From assembly GCF_004146235.1 (NCBI RefSeq), contig NZ_SELO01000015.1, positions 38,419-102,418 of the forward strand: DNA of 64,000 bases, read 5' to 3'. Below are positions 45,400-55,063 of the stretch, piece after piece. Positions within the stretch are counted from its first letter, which is position 1. Each line of letters starts with the position of its first letter. The position numbers and the translations under genes are program-made. The notes under the pieces were generated by a model, which ran no database searches, was not told the DNA's origin, and saw nothing but the letters and a program-made list of their open reading frames with translations. The DNA is from Tropicimonas sp. IMCC6043 (GTDB lineage Bacteria; Pseudomonadota; Alphaproteobacteria; Rhodobacterales; Rhodobacteraceae).

Positions 45400-46419
45400 A
45401 TGAACAAGACCGTATTCGTTGGGGTTCTGGCGCTTGCCGGCATGTCGGCATCCGTCGCCGCCGCCGGTCTGCTGGACGAGGTAAAGACTCGCGGGAAGCT
45501 CAACTGTGGTGTCAATGCCGGCCTGGTGGGTTTCGCAGCACCCGACGCCAACGGCGAATGGGGCGGTTTCGACGTCGCGGTTTGCCGCGCGATCGCCGCC
45601 GCCGTTCTGGACGACCCGAACGCGATCGAGTTCGTCCCCACGACGGCAAAGACACGGTTCACCGCGCTGGCGTCGGGTGAAATCGACGTGCTGGCTCGGA
45701 ACACCACCTGGACCTTCACTCGCGACGTCGACCTGAAATTCGAGTTTACCGGCGTGAACTATTACGATGGACAGGGCTTCATCGTTCGCAAGGATCTTGG
45801 CGTGTCCTCGGCCAAGGAACTCGACGGGGCAACCATCTGCATTCAGACCGGAACGACCACCGAGCTGAACCTCGCCGACTTCTTCCGCATCAACAACATG
45901 GACTACGATCCTGTTCCGATCGAGACGGAAGCGGAGGCGCAGCAGCAGTATCTGGCCGGAGCCTGCGACTCCTACACCACGGATGCGTCCGCTCTCGCCG
46001 CCAACCGTGCCACCTTCGAGGACTCGGCCAACCACATCATCCTGCCGGAGATCATCTCCAAGGAGCCGCTTGGCCCGCTCGTTCGCCATGGCGACAATGA
46101 ATGGGGCGACGTGGTGCGCTGGACGCTGAATGCGCTCATCGCCGCAGAGGAGCTTGGCGTCACCTCGGCCAACGTGGCCGAACTGGCGTCCGCACCGGGC
46201 AGCAACCCGGAGATCAACCGCCTGCTGGGCACCGAGGGCACGCTCGGTGAAATGCTCGGCCTGCAGCCCGATTGGGCCGTCAAGGCGATCTCGGCTGGCG
46301 GCAACTACGGCGAGATCTTCGAGAAGAATATCGGCGAGGCGACCCCGATCGGTCTGGCGCGCGGCCTGAACGCGCAATGGACGTCCGGGGGCCTGATGTA
46401 CGCGCCGCCGTTCCGCTAG
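45400..46419 (+). CDS. aapJ: General L-amino-acid ABC transporter binding protein
   Basis: A 339-residue periplasmic binding protein with a signal peptide (to about residue 21, VAA-A) and the family 3 binding-protein fold. VKTRGKLNCGVNAGLVGFAAPDANGEWGGFDVAVCRAIAAA and the WTFTRDVDL region match AapJ/BztA. These transporters take up a broad range of L-amino acids in Rhizobium and Rhodobacter. Its length exceeds typical His/Glu-binding proteins (about 260) as expected for AapJ. It leads aapJQMP; a strong hairpin follows its stop. GAAGAGG lies before the ATG. Confidence 0.93.
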   Translation: MNKTVFVGVLALAGMSASVAAAGLLDEVKTRGKLNCGVNAGLVGFAAPDANGEWGGFDVAVCRAIAAAVLDDPNAIEFVPTTAKTRFTALASGEIDVLARNTTWTFTRDVDLKFEFTGVNYYDGQGFIVRKDLGVSSAKELDGATICIQTGTTTELNLADFFRINNMDYDPVPIETEAEAQQQYLAGACDSYTTDASALAANRATFEDSANHIILPEIISKEPLGPLVRHGDNEWGDVVRWTLNALIAAEELGVTSANVAELASAPGSNPEINRLLGTEGTLGEMLGLQPDWAVKAISAGGNYGEIFEKNIGEATPIGLARGLNAQWTSGGLMYAPPFR

Positions 46420-46430
46420 GGTCGTAACAC

Positions 46431-46456
46431 AAGGGCGCGGCACCAACCGCGCCCTT
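46431..46456 (+). promoter_or_regulatory. Intercistronic hairpin between aapJ and aapQ
   Basis: A perfect 10-bp stem (AAGGGCGCGG, 46431-46440; CCGCGCCCTT, 46447-46456) with a 6-base loop begins 11 bases after the aapJ stop and is followed by CCTTGTTTT. It could act as a partial terminator or stabilise the aapJ transcript end. Confidence 0.7.
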
Positions 46457-46545
46457 CCTTGTTTTCCGACGACAAGACCAATCGGGACCAAACGCGCGGG
46501 GAGCAAGACCCGCGCGGGGGTGCTCGCCAAGCCGCAGGTATCTTC

Positions 46546-47862
46546 ATGGCAACACTGACCGACCCCAGGAAGGAGTCGTTCAGGCTCGGCATGCTGATCT
46601 ACGACACCCGCTACCGCTCGTTGACCATCCAGATCATCGCGCTTTTCGGGTTCATGGTCTTCGCCGCCTGGCTGATCAACAACACGATCTACAACCTGGC
46701 CGCACAGGGCAAATCCACGGGCTTCGGATTCCTGAGCGACCCGGCCGGCTATGATATCAACCAGCGGCTGCTGGACTACAGTTCGCAATCCACGCATCTG
46801 CGCGCCGCCTTCATCGGGTTGCTGAACACGCTGCTCGTCGCGGCAATGGGCTGCATCACAGCGACAGTGATCGGCCTCTTCGTCGGCGTATTGCGGCTCT
46901 CGAACAACTGGCTCGTCGCAAAGCTGATGACCGTCTATGTCGAGATGTTCCGCAACGTGCCCGTGTTGCTCTGGATCGTCTTCACAATGGCGATCCTGAT
47001 CGAGACATTACCGGCTCCGAAGGATTTCCGCGGCGACGATCCCGCGGCGTCGATGGTGCTCTTCGATACCGTGGCGATCACCAACCGCGGTGTCTACATC
47101 CCGGAGCCGCTCTTCAGCCGCGGGCTCGGCGACTTCCCGGTCATGGCTGACCGGACAAGTCCGGCCTGCGAGGTCGGAGAGATCGGCGAGATCGGCGATG
47201 CTTGCGGTCGATTCCAGGTCAGCCTCGACCTGCTGGCGGTGCTGCTGGTCTTTGGCGCCGGCCTCTACGCTTCCAACAGGATTGCCCACCGCGCCGAGCG
47301 GATCCAAAACGAGACGGGCGACCGTCCGACAACGTGGTATCTCCGGCTCGGGGTTATCATCCTACCGACCCTCGCGCTGCTCATCGCACTCGGGTTTCAC
47401 CTCGGTCGACCGGAGCTCAAGGGCTTCAACTTCCAGGACGGCGTCTATCTGCGGAATTCGCTGATCGCGCTCTGGCTGGCGCTCTCGCTCTACACGGCGG
47501 CCTTCATCGCCGAGATCGTCCGCGCCGGCATCCTCGCGATCTCCAGCGGACAGACCGAGGCTGCCGCGGCGCTCGGCCTGCGCTCGGGCCGGATCATGAG
47601 CCTGGTGATCCTGCCGCAGGCGCTCCGGGTCATCATCCCGCCGCTGATCTCGCAATATCTCAACCTTACCAAGAACTCCTCCCTGGCGATCGCCGTGGGC
47701 TACATGGACATCACCGGAACCCTCGGCGGCATTACTATGAACCAGACAGGCCGCGAGCTCGAATGCGTGCTGCTGCTGATGCTCGTCTACCTGCTCATCT
47801 CGCTTTCGATCTCGGCGGTCATGAACTGGTACAACCAACGCGTCAAACTGGTGGAGCGGTAG
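46546..47862 (+). CDS. aapQ: General L-amino-acid ABC transporter permease AapQ
   Basis: A 438-residue permease, double the usual size of polar amino-acid permeases, with extra N-terminal helices and a long periplasmic insert characteristic of the Aap/Bzt family. The cytoplasmic EAA loop appears as AAALGLRSGRIMSLVILPQALRVIIPPL. ATG at 46546 follows a weak AGGT box; the upstream in-frame codons carry no family similarity. It works with AapM in the membrane. Ends one base before aapM. Confidence 0.93.
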   Translation: MATLTDPRKESFRLGMLIYDTRYRSLTIQIIALFGFMVFAAWLINNTIYNLAAQGKSTGFGFLSDPAGYDINQRLLDYSSQSTHLRAAFIGLLNTLLVAAMGCITATVIGLFVGVLRLSNNWLVAKLMTVYVEMFRNVPVLLWIVFTMAILIETLPAPKDFRGDDPAASMVLFDTVAITNRGVYIPEPLFSRGLGDFPVMADRTSPACEVGEIGEIGDACGRFQVSLDLLAVLLVFGAGLYASNRIAHRAERIQNETGDRPTTWYLRLGVIILPTLALLIALGFHLGRPELKGFNFQDGVYLRNSLIALWLALSLYTAAFIAEIVRAGILAISSGQTEAAAALGLRSGRIMSLVILPQALRVIIPPLISQYLNLTKNSSLAIAVGYMDITGTLGGITMNQTGRELECVLLLMLVYLLISLSISAVMNWYNQRVKLVER

Positions 47863-47863
47863 G

Positions 47864-49150
47864 ATGGCAAATGTTCACTACGTCCGCGGCGCAATGATCG
47901 AACAGCTGGAACCGCCCGCTGCGTCTTCCGGTGCCGCCGGCTGGGTCCGCCAGAACCTGTTCTCCTCACCCCTGAACGCAATCCTAAGTGTCCTGTCGCT
48001 CGCCCTGGTCTATTCGGTCATTGCCGCGCTGATCCCCTGGCTGATTTCGCCAACCTGGCAGGCCAGTTCACTGAGCGAATGCCGGGAGATCCTCGAAGGC
48101 GCGTCGGGCGCCTGCTGGGGCGTGATCCGGGAGCGCTGGCTTCAGCTGCTCTTCGGCTTCTACCCAAGCGAGCTGTATTGGCGGGTTGTGCTCGACTTCT
48201 TGTTGCTGATCGTCGCCGTGGCGCCGGTCCTCTTTACCGGCCTGCCGCGCAAGATGCTGATCTTCTCGGCGCTCTACCCGTTCCTGATGCCCTGGCTGCT
48301 CTGGGGCGGCACGGTTTGGGGACCCGTCGTTGCGGCGCTCGGCTTCGGTCTCGGCTACCTCGCCCACAAGCTCGCCAAGGCGGCGCTCGGTGGCCTCGCG
48401 GCGATGATCCTCGCCGTCCTGGTGCCGGTCATCTGGTGGCTGTTCCTCGCCGGACCTGTCTCCGAAGCCGTCGCCTCGGTCCTGCCGCTGGCGCTTGAGC
48501 CGGTCGAGAGCCGGAATTTCGGCGGCTTCATGTTGTCGATCACCATCGGCGTGGTCGCCATCGCCATCTCCCTGCCGATCGGCATCGTGCTGGCGCTCGG
48601 GCGGCAATCGAACCTCTTCATCGTCCGTTCGCTCTCTGTGGGCTTCATCGAGTTCATCCGCGGCGTGCCGCTGATCACGCTGCTCTTCGTGGCCTCGACG
48701 CTTCTGAACATCTTCATGCCGCCGGGCACCGATTTCGACATTATCCTGCGCGTCATCATCATGGTCACGCTCTTCGCCTCCGCCTACATGGCCGAGGTGG
48801 TGCGAGGCGGCCTCGCGGCCCTTCCCAAGGGTCAGTATGAAGCTGCCGACGCGCTCGGCCTCGACTTCTGGCTGGCGCAGCGGCTGATCATCATGCCGCA
48901 GGCGCTGAAGATCTCGATTCCCGGTATCGTCTCGACCTTCATCGGCGTCTTCAAGGACACGACGCTGGTTTCGATCATCGGCCTTCTCGACCCGATCGGG
49001 CTCTCCAACTCAATCCGTGCCGACCAGTCCTGGAACGGCATCGTCTGGGAACTCTATGGTTTCATCGCGCTGATGTTCTTCATCTTCTGCTTCTCCATGT
49101 CCCGCTATTCCATGTTCCTGGAGCGCAAGCTCCGGACCGGCCACCGCTGA
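47864..49150 (+). CDS. aapM: General L-amino-acid ABC transporter permease AapM
   Basis: A 428-residue permease, again longer than the histidine-type permeases, with several extra N-terminal helices (residues 30-190) before the conserved transport core. The EAA loop is [41 protein letters not shown] and [15 protein letters not shown] are typical. The start ATG is 1 base after the aapQ stop, and GGAGCGG precedes it within the aapQ end, indicating coupling. Partner of AapQ and the AapP ATPase. Confidence 0.94.
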   Translation: MANVHYVRGAMIEQLEPPAASSGAAGWVRQNLFSSPLNAILSVLSLALVYSVIAALIPWLISPTWQASSLSECREILEGASGACWGVIRERWLQLLFGFYPSELYWRVVLDFLLLIVAVAPVLFTGLPRKMLIFSALYPFLMPWLLWGGTVWGPVVAALGFGLGYLAHKLAKAALGGLAAMILAVLVPVIWWLFLAGPVSEAVASVLPLALEPVESRNFGGFMLSITIGVVAIAISLPIGIVLALGRQSNLFIVRSLSVGFIEFIRGVPLITLLFVASTLLNIFMPPGTDFDIILRVIIMVTLFASAYMAEVVRGGLAALPKGQYEAADALGLDFWLAQRLIIMPQALKISIPGIVSTFIGVFKDTTLVSIIGLLDPIGLSNSIRADQSWNGIVWELYGFIALMFFIFCFSMSRYSMFLERKLRTGHR

Positions 49151-49161
49151 GGAGACCGCCA

Positions 49162-49953
49162 ATGTCCGACATCGCCGCGGAACGCGAAATCGACCGCTCG
49201 CATATGCAGGTCTCCGATGAGGTGGCTATCCAGATCACCCACATGAACAAGTGGTACGGGACCTTCCACGTGCTGCGCGACATCAACCTGACGGTCTATC
49301 GCGGCGAGCGCATCGTCATCGCCGGCCCGTCGGGCTCGGGCAAGTCGACGCTCATTCGCTGCATCAACCGCCTGGAAGAGCATCAGGCCGGCGAGATCGT
49401 CGTCGACGGCACGGAACTTTCCTCGGATCTGAAAAACATCGACAAGATCCGGTCCGAGGTCGGGATGGTGTTCCAGCACTTCAACCTCTTTCCGCACCTG
49501 ACGATCCTCGAGAACTGCACCCTTGCGCCGATCTGGGTACGCAAGGTACCGCGCAAGGAAGCCGAGGCGACGGCGATGCATTTCCTCGAGAAGGTCAAGA
49601 TCCCCGAGCAGGCGCTCAAATACCCGGGCCAGCTCTCGGGCGGTCAGCAACAGCGTGTGGCCATCGCCCGCTCGCTCTGCATGCGGCCGCGCATCATGCT
49701 GTTCGACGAGCCGACCTCGGCGCTCGACCCGGAGATGATCAAGGAAGTGCTCGACACCATGGTGGAGCTCGCCGAGGAAGGCATGACCATGCTCTGCGTG
49801 ACGCACGAGATGGGCTTCGCTCAGGCGGTCGCGAACCGGGTCATTTTCATGGACCAAGGGCAGATCGTCGAGCAGAACGAGCCGAGAGAGTTCTTCAATA
49901 ACCCGCAGCACGAGCGCACCAAGCTCTTCCTGAGCCAGATCCTCGGGCACTGA
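49162..49953 (+). CDS. aapP: General L-amino-acid ABC transporter ATPase AapP
   Basis: A 263-residue polar amino-acid ATPase. Walker A is GPSGSGKST (about residues 56-64), the Q-loop is [11 protein letters not shown], the signature is [15 protein letters not shown], and Walker B is [14 protein letters not shown]. It energises the AapQM permease. GAGGAGA precedes the ATG at 49162; an ATG at 49204 would trim 14 residues. Last gene of the aap operon; it converges on sixA. Confidence 0.95.
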   Translation: MSDIAAEREIDRSHMQVSDEVAIQITHMNKWYGTFHVLRDINLTVYRGERIVIAGPSGSGKSTLIRCINRLEEHQAGEIVVDGTELSSDLKNIDKIRSEVGMVFQHFNLFPHLTILENCTLAPIWVRKVPRKEAEATAMHFLEKVKIPEQALKYPGQLSGGQQQRVAIARSLCMRPRIMLFDEPTSALDPEMIKEVLDTMVELAEEGMTMLCVTHEMGFAQAVANRVIFMDQGQIVEQNEPREFFNNPQHERTKLFLSQILGH

Positions 49954-50002
49954 GCGAACGGCGAGGGGCAGGGGCGTCGGAGCAACTTGCCCACCGCTTT
50001 TG

Positions 50003-50022
50003 TGCGGTGCGCTGCGGTGCGC
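50003..50022. repeat. Short tandem direct repeat next to the sixA stop
   Basis: TGCGGTGCGC occurs twice in tandem (50003-50012 and 50013-50022), directly before the minus-strand sixA stop codon. Of no evident function, but a likely replication-slippage site. Confidence 0.6.
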
Positions 50023-50523
50023 TCAGTCGGCGGTTTCGATCAGGTCATGCGGAGTCAGGAACGTGACGACACTGCCGCTGTGACCAGTCAGCTTGGTCCA
50101 TTTCTTGATCCCGAAATCGGCAATCAGCAGCGAACCGGTCGGAAAGTCACCGAACCTTGCATGCTCCGGCGCCTCCGCCACGATCGTCTGCGCGAGCAGC
50201 GCGATGCCCGGATTGTGCCCGATCATCATCACGCAGCGCGCCTCCGCCGTCCGGAGCACGTCCATCATGGTGTCGGGACTTGCATGGTAGAGGTCGTGAC
50301 GCAGCTCCGGTTCGCCCGGCAGTTTCAGCTCCTCCCAGGTTTCCCGCGTGCGCCGTGCCGATGAACAGAAGACCTGTTCCGGACGAGCGTGATTGCTCCT
50401 GAGCCAATGTCCGAGTGCCTTGGCGCTGCGCTTGCCACGCTTGTTGAGCGGTCGGTCGATATCGTCCAGCTCGGGGTTCACCCAGCTGGACTTGGCGTGG
50501 CGGAGCAGAATCAGGCGTTTCAT
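50023..50523 (-). CDS. sixA: Phosphohistidine phosphatase SixA-like
   Basis: A 166-residue histidine phosphatase. The RHG motif appears as RHAKSSW (R8, H9; phospho-acceptor H9), and a second catalytic histidine lies in MMIGHNPGI. The length is near E. coli SixA (161), which removes phosphate from histidine phosphotransfer domains. The ATG at 50523 is chosen because MKRLILLRHAK begins the family; the upstream in-frame stretch is not supported. Whether it acts on a phosphorelay or on another phosphoester is not known. It converges with aapP. Confidence 0.9.
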   Translation of the reverse strand: MKRLILLRHAKSSWVNPELDDIDRPLNKRGKRSAKALGHWLRSNHARPEQVFCSSARRTRETWEELKLPGEPELRHDLYHASPDTMMDVLRTAEARCVMMIGHNPGIALLAQTIVAEAPEHARFGDFPTGSLLIADFGIKKWTKLTGHSGSVVTFLTPHDLIETAD

Positions 50524-50728
50524 CTCGGTCCGTGCAATGCGCATATCTGGAAGGCCGACGGCGCCGGACTCCGTCTCGGGCGCTGGCTGGCCGGGCCTGC
50601 GCGGCGCGCCGACCTGCCCCATGCAATCCGACCCAGCCGGAGTGTCAAGGCGATTGTGCCGGGACAGCCGTGTGCGGCTCGGCAGGAACGGGTCCCGTTC
50701 CGTCGCGTTAGCGACCGCGGGCGGTGCT

Positions 50729-51592
50729 TCACTCGGCGCGGATCATCGAGCCTGCGCCGTGGTCGGTAAAGAGCTCCAGCAGGCAGGCATTGGGCGCGCG
50801 CCCGTCGAGGATCACCACCGCGCGCACGCCGTCGCGGATCGCGGCGAGAGCGGTCTCGGTCTTCGGGATCATCCCGCCGGCGATCACGCCCTCCGCGGTC
50901 AGCCGCTCCACGGAATCGATGGTCAGCGCGGTGATCACCGCGCCCTCGGCGTCCTTGACCCCCTCGACATCGGTCAGGAGCAGCAGCCGGTCGGCGCGGA
51001 GCGCTCCGGCGATGGCACCCGCTGCCGTGTCGCCGTTGACGTTAAAGGTCTCGCCGTCGCGTCCGGTACCAAGGGGCGCAACCACGGGGATGATGTTATG
51101 CGCATGCATCTGACGGATCAGGTCCGGCGTGACCTCGACCGGTTGGCCCACCAGGCCGAGCGCCGGGTCCACGGGATCGCAGACCATCATGTTGGCATCC
51201 TTGCCGGAAATGCCGACCGCCCGGCCCCCCTCCTGGTTGATCGCCTGCACGATCCGCTTGTTCACAAGCCCCGAAAGCACCATCTCGACCACTTCCATCG
51301 TGGCTTCGTCGGTCACGCGCTTGCCATTGACGAATTCGCTCTTGATTTCGAGCTTTTCGAGCAGCGCGTTGATCATCGGCCCGCCGCCATGGACGATCAC
51401 CGGATGCACGCCGACCTGGTTCATCAGGACCACGTCGCGCGCGAATCCCGCCATCTGCGTCGCATCGCCCATCGCATGGCCGCCGAACTTGATGACCACG
51501 GTCGCGCCGGTATAGCGCTGGAGATATGGGAGGGCCTCGGACAGGGTCCGGGCGGTGGCGATCCAGTCGCGGTTCATGTTCTGCTTCTTCAT
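50729..51592 (-). CDS. argB: Acetylglutamate kinase
   Basis: A 287-residue amino-acid kinase for the second step of arginine synthesis, adding phosphate to N-acetyl-L-glutamate. [11 protein letters not shown] (ATP-binding lysine), IVHGGGPMI and [15 protein letters not shown] are the substrate and catalytic segments. The N-terminal helix ([19 protein letters not shown]) is typical of arginine-sensitive hexameric enzymes. It lies downstream of engB in the order yidC-MOSC-engB-argB, common in Rhodobacterales, with 80 bases between engB and argB. Confidence 0.97.
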   Translation of the reverse strand: MKKQNMNRDWIATARTLSEALPYLQRYTGATVVIKFGGHAMGDATQMAGFARDVVLMNQVGVHPVIVHGGGPMINALLEKLEIKSEFVNGKRVTDEATMEVVEMVLSGLVNKRIVQAINQEGGRAVGISGKDANMMVCDPVDPALGLVGQPVEVTPDLIRQMHAHNIIPVVAPLGTGRDGETFNVNGDTAAGAIAGALRADRLLLLTDVEGVKDAEGAVITALTIDSVERLTAEGVIAGGMIPKTETALAAIRDGVRAVVILDGRAPNACLLELFTDHGAGSMIRAE

Positions 51593-51672
51593 CGATGAGG
51601 CTCGGGGTTGGTTGGGCTGTTCTGATACGCCCGGCCGGACCGGCTGCCAAGGGCAAAGGGCGCCGGGCAGGC

Positions 51673-52332
51673 TCAGCTGTCGGCGAGCGAGGCGATAGTG
51701 CTGCGCAGGACCGGAAGCCCGTCACCCGTCTCGGCGGAGGTGACGACAAGCTCGGGGAATGCCGCGGGATGCGGCTGCAGCGCCTTGCGCACCTGCGACA
51801 ACACCGCCTCGCGCTCCTTCGCCTTGACCTTGTCCGCCTTGGTCAGGACGACCTGAAACGGCACGGCGGAGGTGTCGAGCAGCGTGAGGATCTCCTCGTC
51901 CACCGCCTTGATCCCGTGTCGCGCGTCGATCAGCACGAAGGCACGGCGCAGCGTCGGCCGGCCGGCAAGATAGGCCTTCAGCAACGCCTGCCATTTCGCC
52001 ACCACCGCAACCGGCGCCTTGGCAAAGCCATAGCCCGGCAGGTCGACGATGAAATGGCTCTCCGCGAGGGTGAAGAAGTTGATCTCCTGCGTCCGGCCCG
52101 GCGTGTTGGAGGCACGCGCGAGCGACTTCTGGCCGGTGAGCGCGTTGATCAGGCTCGACTTTCCCACATTCGAACGGCCTGCGAAACAGATCTCGACCCG
52201 GTCTGCCGGCGGCAGGCCGGACATCGCGACGACGCCCTTCAGGAAGGTGCAGCTTCCCGCGAAGAGCTTGCGCCCGCGTTCGAGCGCTGCCGCGTCAGGT
52301 GCGTCGGCGATCGGGAATGGGAGTTCCGTCAT
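51673..52332 (-). CDS. engB: Ribosome biogenesis GTP-binding protein EngB/YsxC
   Basis: A 219-residue GTPase needed for assembly of the large ribosomal subunit. G1 [12 protein letters not shown]3 [11 protein letters not shown]4 TKADKV and G5 TSAE are present; [11 protein letters not shown] marks the TrmE-Era-EngA-EngB family. The start codon overlaps the stop of the MOSC gene by four bases, suggesting co-expression. Confidence 0.95.
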   Translation of the reverse strand: MTELPFPIADAPDAAALERGRKLFAGSCTFLKGVVAMSGLPPADRVEICFAGRSNVGKSSLINALTGQKSLARASNTPGRTQEINFFTLAESHFIVDLPGYGFAKAPVAVVAKWQALLKAYLAGRPTLRRAFVLIDARHGIKAVDEEILTLLDTSAVPFQVVLTKADKVKAKEREAVLSQVRKALQPHPAAFPELVVTSAETGDGLPVLRSTIASLADS

Positions 52333-53096
52333 GGTGCCGCGACCTCGTCGCCCGGCCGAACGGTGCCGCTGTTGATGACGGTCGCGTAGACGCCGAAATC
52401 CCGGTGGCCGAAGGCTGCGCTCAGGGCGCCGAGCGTGTCGGCGTCCACCTGGCCGGTTTCGGGATCGACCTTGGTGGCGTTGCAGCGGGTGATCGGCGCT
52501 TCAATGCGCAGGCCGGCCGAACCGATGCGGATCTCCTTGCCGATCCAGCCGCTTTCCGCCCAGGGAGCGACGCCGTCGACCCAGAGGTTCCCGCGAAACC
52601 GATGGACCGACAGCGTGCGGTCCAGCATCTCGCCGAGGGCGCGGAGCGAGGCGAGGTTTAGGAGCGCCACGAACGGATCGGGCACGTCCGTCATGGCCTG
52701 GGCGCCGGCCGTCACGATGCGGGCGGCGGCCGGGCGTGTGTCTGGCCAGAGCGGAGCCAGCCAGGCGACGAGCCTATCGGACTCTCCCGGTGCATCGGGG
52801 GCGATCTCGATCTCCGGCCGCTGGTGATGGTTCAGGCGCACCTTTTGACCATCCGAGGAGAGCGCCGCGCGCACGGCCATGAGCTGCGGTCCGGCGACAC
52901 CCCGGACAAAGTTCCGCTTGTCCTGCCAGCCACCCGAAGTGCCCCCGAAACGGGCGGCGTCGTGGGCCACGGCCCAGTGGCGGTCGAACGGCAACGTTTC
53001 GCCGGCAGAGAGTTCCACCTCGGCAAGCGCCTCCCACCCGATCGACTTGATCGGATGGCGGAAGATATGCGCCAGTCGGCCGGTGGTGCTGGTCAT
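52329..53096 (-). CDS. MOSC-domain protein
   Basis: A 255-residue protein with an N-terminal MOSC_N beta-barrel (LAHIFRHPIKSIGWEALAEVELSAGETLPFDRHWAV) and a C-terminal MOSC domain, where a cysteine in ITRCNATKVDPETG is the likely molybdenum ligand. MOSC proteins bind the molybdenum cofactor and act in sulfur or reductase chemistry (as in mARC and YiiM); the exact substrate is unknown. It overlaps the yidC stop region and engB start by four bases each, so it is embedded in the yidC-engB operon. Confidence 0.87.
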   Translation of the reverse strand: MTSTTGRLAHIFRHPIKSIGWEALAEVELSAGETLPFDRHWAVAHDAARFGGTSGGWQDKRNFVRGVAGPQLMAVRAALSSDGQKVRLNHHQRPEIEIAPDAPGESDRLVAWLAPLWPDTRPAAARIVTAGAQAMTDVPDPFVALLNLASLRALGEMLDRTLSVHRFRGNLWVDGVAPWAESGWIGKEIRIGSAGLRIEAPITRCNATKVDPETGQVDADTLGALSAAFGHRDFGVYATVINSGTVRPGDEVAAP

Positions 53097-54913
53097 TTCG
53101 TGTCGGGCTTCTTGCGCTTGAAACTCGACCTGATGTTGCCAAAGACGTCAGGCTTGTACCCGTGGCGGCGCATGATCGTGTATTGCTGCATAAAGGTCAG
53201 CGTGTTGTTGGTGATCCAGTAGAGCACCAGCCCGCTGGCGAAGCTTCCCAGCATGAACATGAAGATCCAGGGCATCCAGGCGAAGATCATCTGCTGGGTG
53301 GGGTCAGTCGGAGCCGGGTTCAGCTTCTGCTGCATCCACATCGAGATGCCAAGCAGTATCGGCATGATGCCGAGCGACAGGATGCTGAGCGCGCCGAGAT
53401 CGGGCACCGTATAGGGCAGAAGGCCGAAGAGGTTGAAGATCGAGGAAGGGTCGGGCGCCGAGAGGTCCCGGATATAGCCGATCCAGGGCGCCTGCCGGAG
53501 CTCGATGGTGACGAAGATCACCTTGTAGAGCGAGAAGAAGATCGGGATCTGCAAGAGGATCGGCAAGCAGCCCGAGGCGGGGTTCACCTTCTCCTTCTTG
53601 TAGAGCTCCATCATCTCCTTCTGGAGTTTCTGCCGGTCGTCGCCGGCGCGCTCCTTCAGCTTCTCCATCTCCGGTTGGAGTTCCCTCATCTTCGCCATGG
53701 AGGTGTAGGACTTGTAGGCCAGCGGGAAAAGAAGCGTCTTGAGGAACAGCGTCAGGGCGATGATCGACCAGCCCATGTTGCCGATCACGCCGTGCAGCCA
53801 ATGCAGCACGACGAAGATCGGCTTGGTGAGGAAGAAGAACCAGCCCCAGTCGATGGAATCGAGGAATCCCGTGATGCCGTCGTCGTTCTGGTAGTCGCGA
53901 ATCGTGTCCCATTCCTTGGCGCCGGCAAAGAGCATGGTCTGCTGAACGACCTGCTGGCCCGGTCCGATGTCGATCGAGGGGGAGATCGTCTGTGTCTGGT
54001 AGATCTGCGGTCCCGGCTGGAACAGCATCACTTGCTTGTGGGTCTGGCCGGCCGCCGGGATCAGCGTGGTCATCCAGTATTTGTCGGTGAAGCCGATCCA
54101 GCCGTCATCGACTCCCTCGACCGTCACGGCCTGCACGCCGAGCGCTGGATCGGTGTCGAAATCCTCGAAATCCTTGTAGTCCATCTCCGTCAGCGCGCCG
54201 TCTGCCATGCCGACGACGCCCTCGTGGAGAATGAAGAACCGGGTAAGTTCCGGCAGCCCGTGGCGCGCGATGATGCCGTAGGGCGCCGCGCGTCGGGCGG
54301 TGTCGGTTGGGTTCTCCACCGATTGGGTGACGGTGAACATGTAGTTCTCGTCGATCGCGATGCCCCGGCGGAAGATCAGGCCCGACGGGCTGTCCCATCG
54401 CAGGGTGACCGGGCTCTCCGGGGTCAGGGTCTCGCCAGACTCGACGCTCCAGATCGTGTCGGTCCCGGGCACGTCGCCCGGCTCGAGGCCGAAGCCAGGG
54501 GCCCAGCCGAAGAGCGCGTAATAGGACAAGCCGTCACCGACGGGCTCGAGCAGGCGCACGTTGGGCGAGTCCTCGGCGAGGGTCACGCGGTAGTCGGTGA
54601 GCAGCAGGCTGTCGATCCGGCCACCTGCCAGCGAGATGCTGCCCGAGAGGCGCGGCGTCTCGATCTTAAGGCGCGGCGCATCGACGACCTCAGCGAGGGC
54701 TGCGGGGGCCGATTGCCCGAGTGCGCCGGGCTCGGCCGCCTGCGGCACCGTGGCGATCGTGCCGCTGCTGCCTTGCGGGGCGGTCTCGCTCGTGGCGACG
54801 TCGCTCGGCGGGGGTGCGACCGGCTCTTGCGGCGGGAACAGCAGGAACCAGACGAGGATCACGAGAAAGCTGAGCGCCGTGGCGAGAATGAGGTTCTTGT
54901 TCTGATCATCCAT
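53093..54913 (-). CDS. yidC: Membrane protein insertase YidC
   Basis: A 606-residue YidC. The first helix (about 8-26) is followed by a large periplasmic P1 domain (about 60-350) and the conserved five-helix insertase core, with the substrate-contact groove segment (KPIFVVLHWLHGVIGNMGWSIIALTLFLKTLLFPL). YidC inserts proteins alone or with SecYEG. The ATG at 54913 begins MDDQNKNLILATALSF, the family start; the longer frame is rejected. It is the first gene of the yidC-MOSC-engB-argB run. In most related genomes it is next to yidD-rnpA-rpmH, which here lie 3.6 kb away. Confidence 0.96.
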   Translation of the reverse strand: MDDQNKNLILATALSFLVILVWFLLFPPQEPVAPPPSDVATSETAPQGSSGTIATVPQAAEPGALGQSAPAALAEVVDAPRLKIETPRLSGSISLAGGRIDSLLLTDYRVTLAEDSPNVRLLEPVGDGLSYYALFGWAPGFGLEPGDVPGTDTIWSVESGETLTPESPVTLRWDSPSGLIFRRGIAIDENYMFTVTQSVENPTDTARRAAPYGIIARHGLPELTRFFILHEGVVGMADGALTEMDYKDFEDFDTDPALGVQAVTVEGVDDGWIGFTDKYWMTTLIPAAGQTHKQVMLFQPGPQIYQTQTISPSIDIGPGQQVVQQTMLFAGAKEWDTIRDYQNDDGITGFLDSIDWGWFFFLTKPIFVVLHWLHGVIGNMGWSIIALTLFLKTLLFPLAYKSYTSMAKMRELQPEMEKLKERAGDDRQKLQKEMMELYKKEKVNPASGCLPILLQIPIFFSLYKVIFVTIELRQAPWIGYIRDLSAPDPSSIFNLFGLLPYTVPDLGALSILSLGIMPILLGISMWMQQKLNPAPTDPTQQMIFAWMPWIFMFMLGSFASGLVLYWITNNTLTFMQQYTIMRRHGYKPDVFGNIRSSFKRKKPDTK

Positions 54914-55063
54914 CAGGGGATCACCGACGTCCTTCCGACTTCTGGGTTCGGGCAGGTTCAAACTGCCACGAGCGGAAACGTCAAGCAGAATCCCGTTTGG
55001 AAGGACGGTGGACGGCATTCCACGCCGCCGCGGCGGGGAACCGCCGATGGGTCTGGGGCGCGG

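Noticed and set aside
50003..50022. The tandem TGCGGTGCGC repeat as an origin or protein-binding iteron
   Set aside because: Only two copies, GC-rich, and located at a gene end between converging genes.
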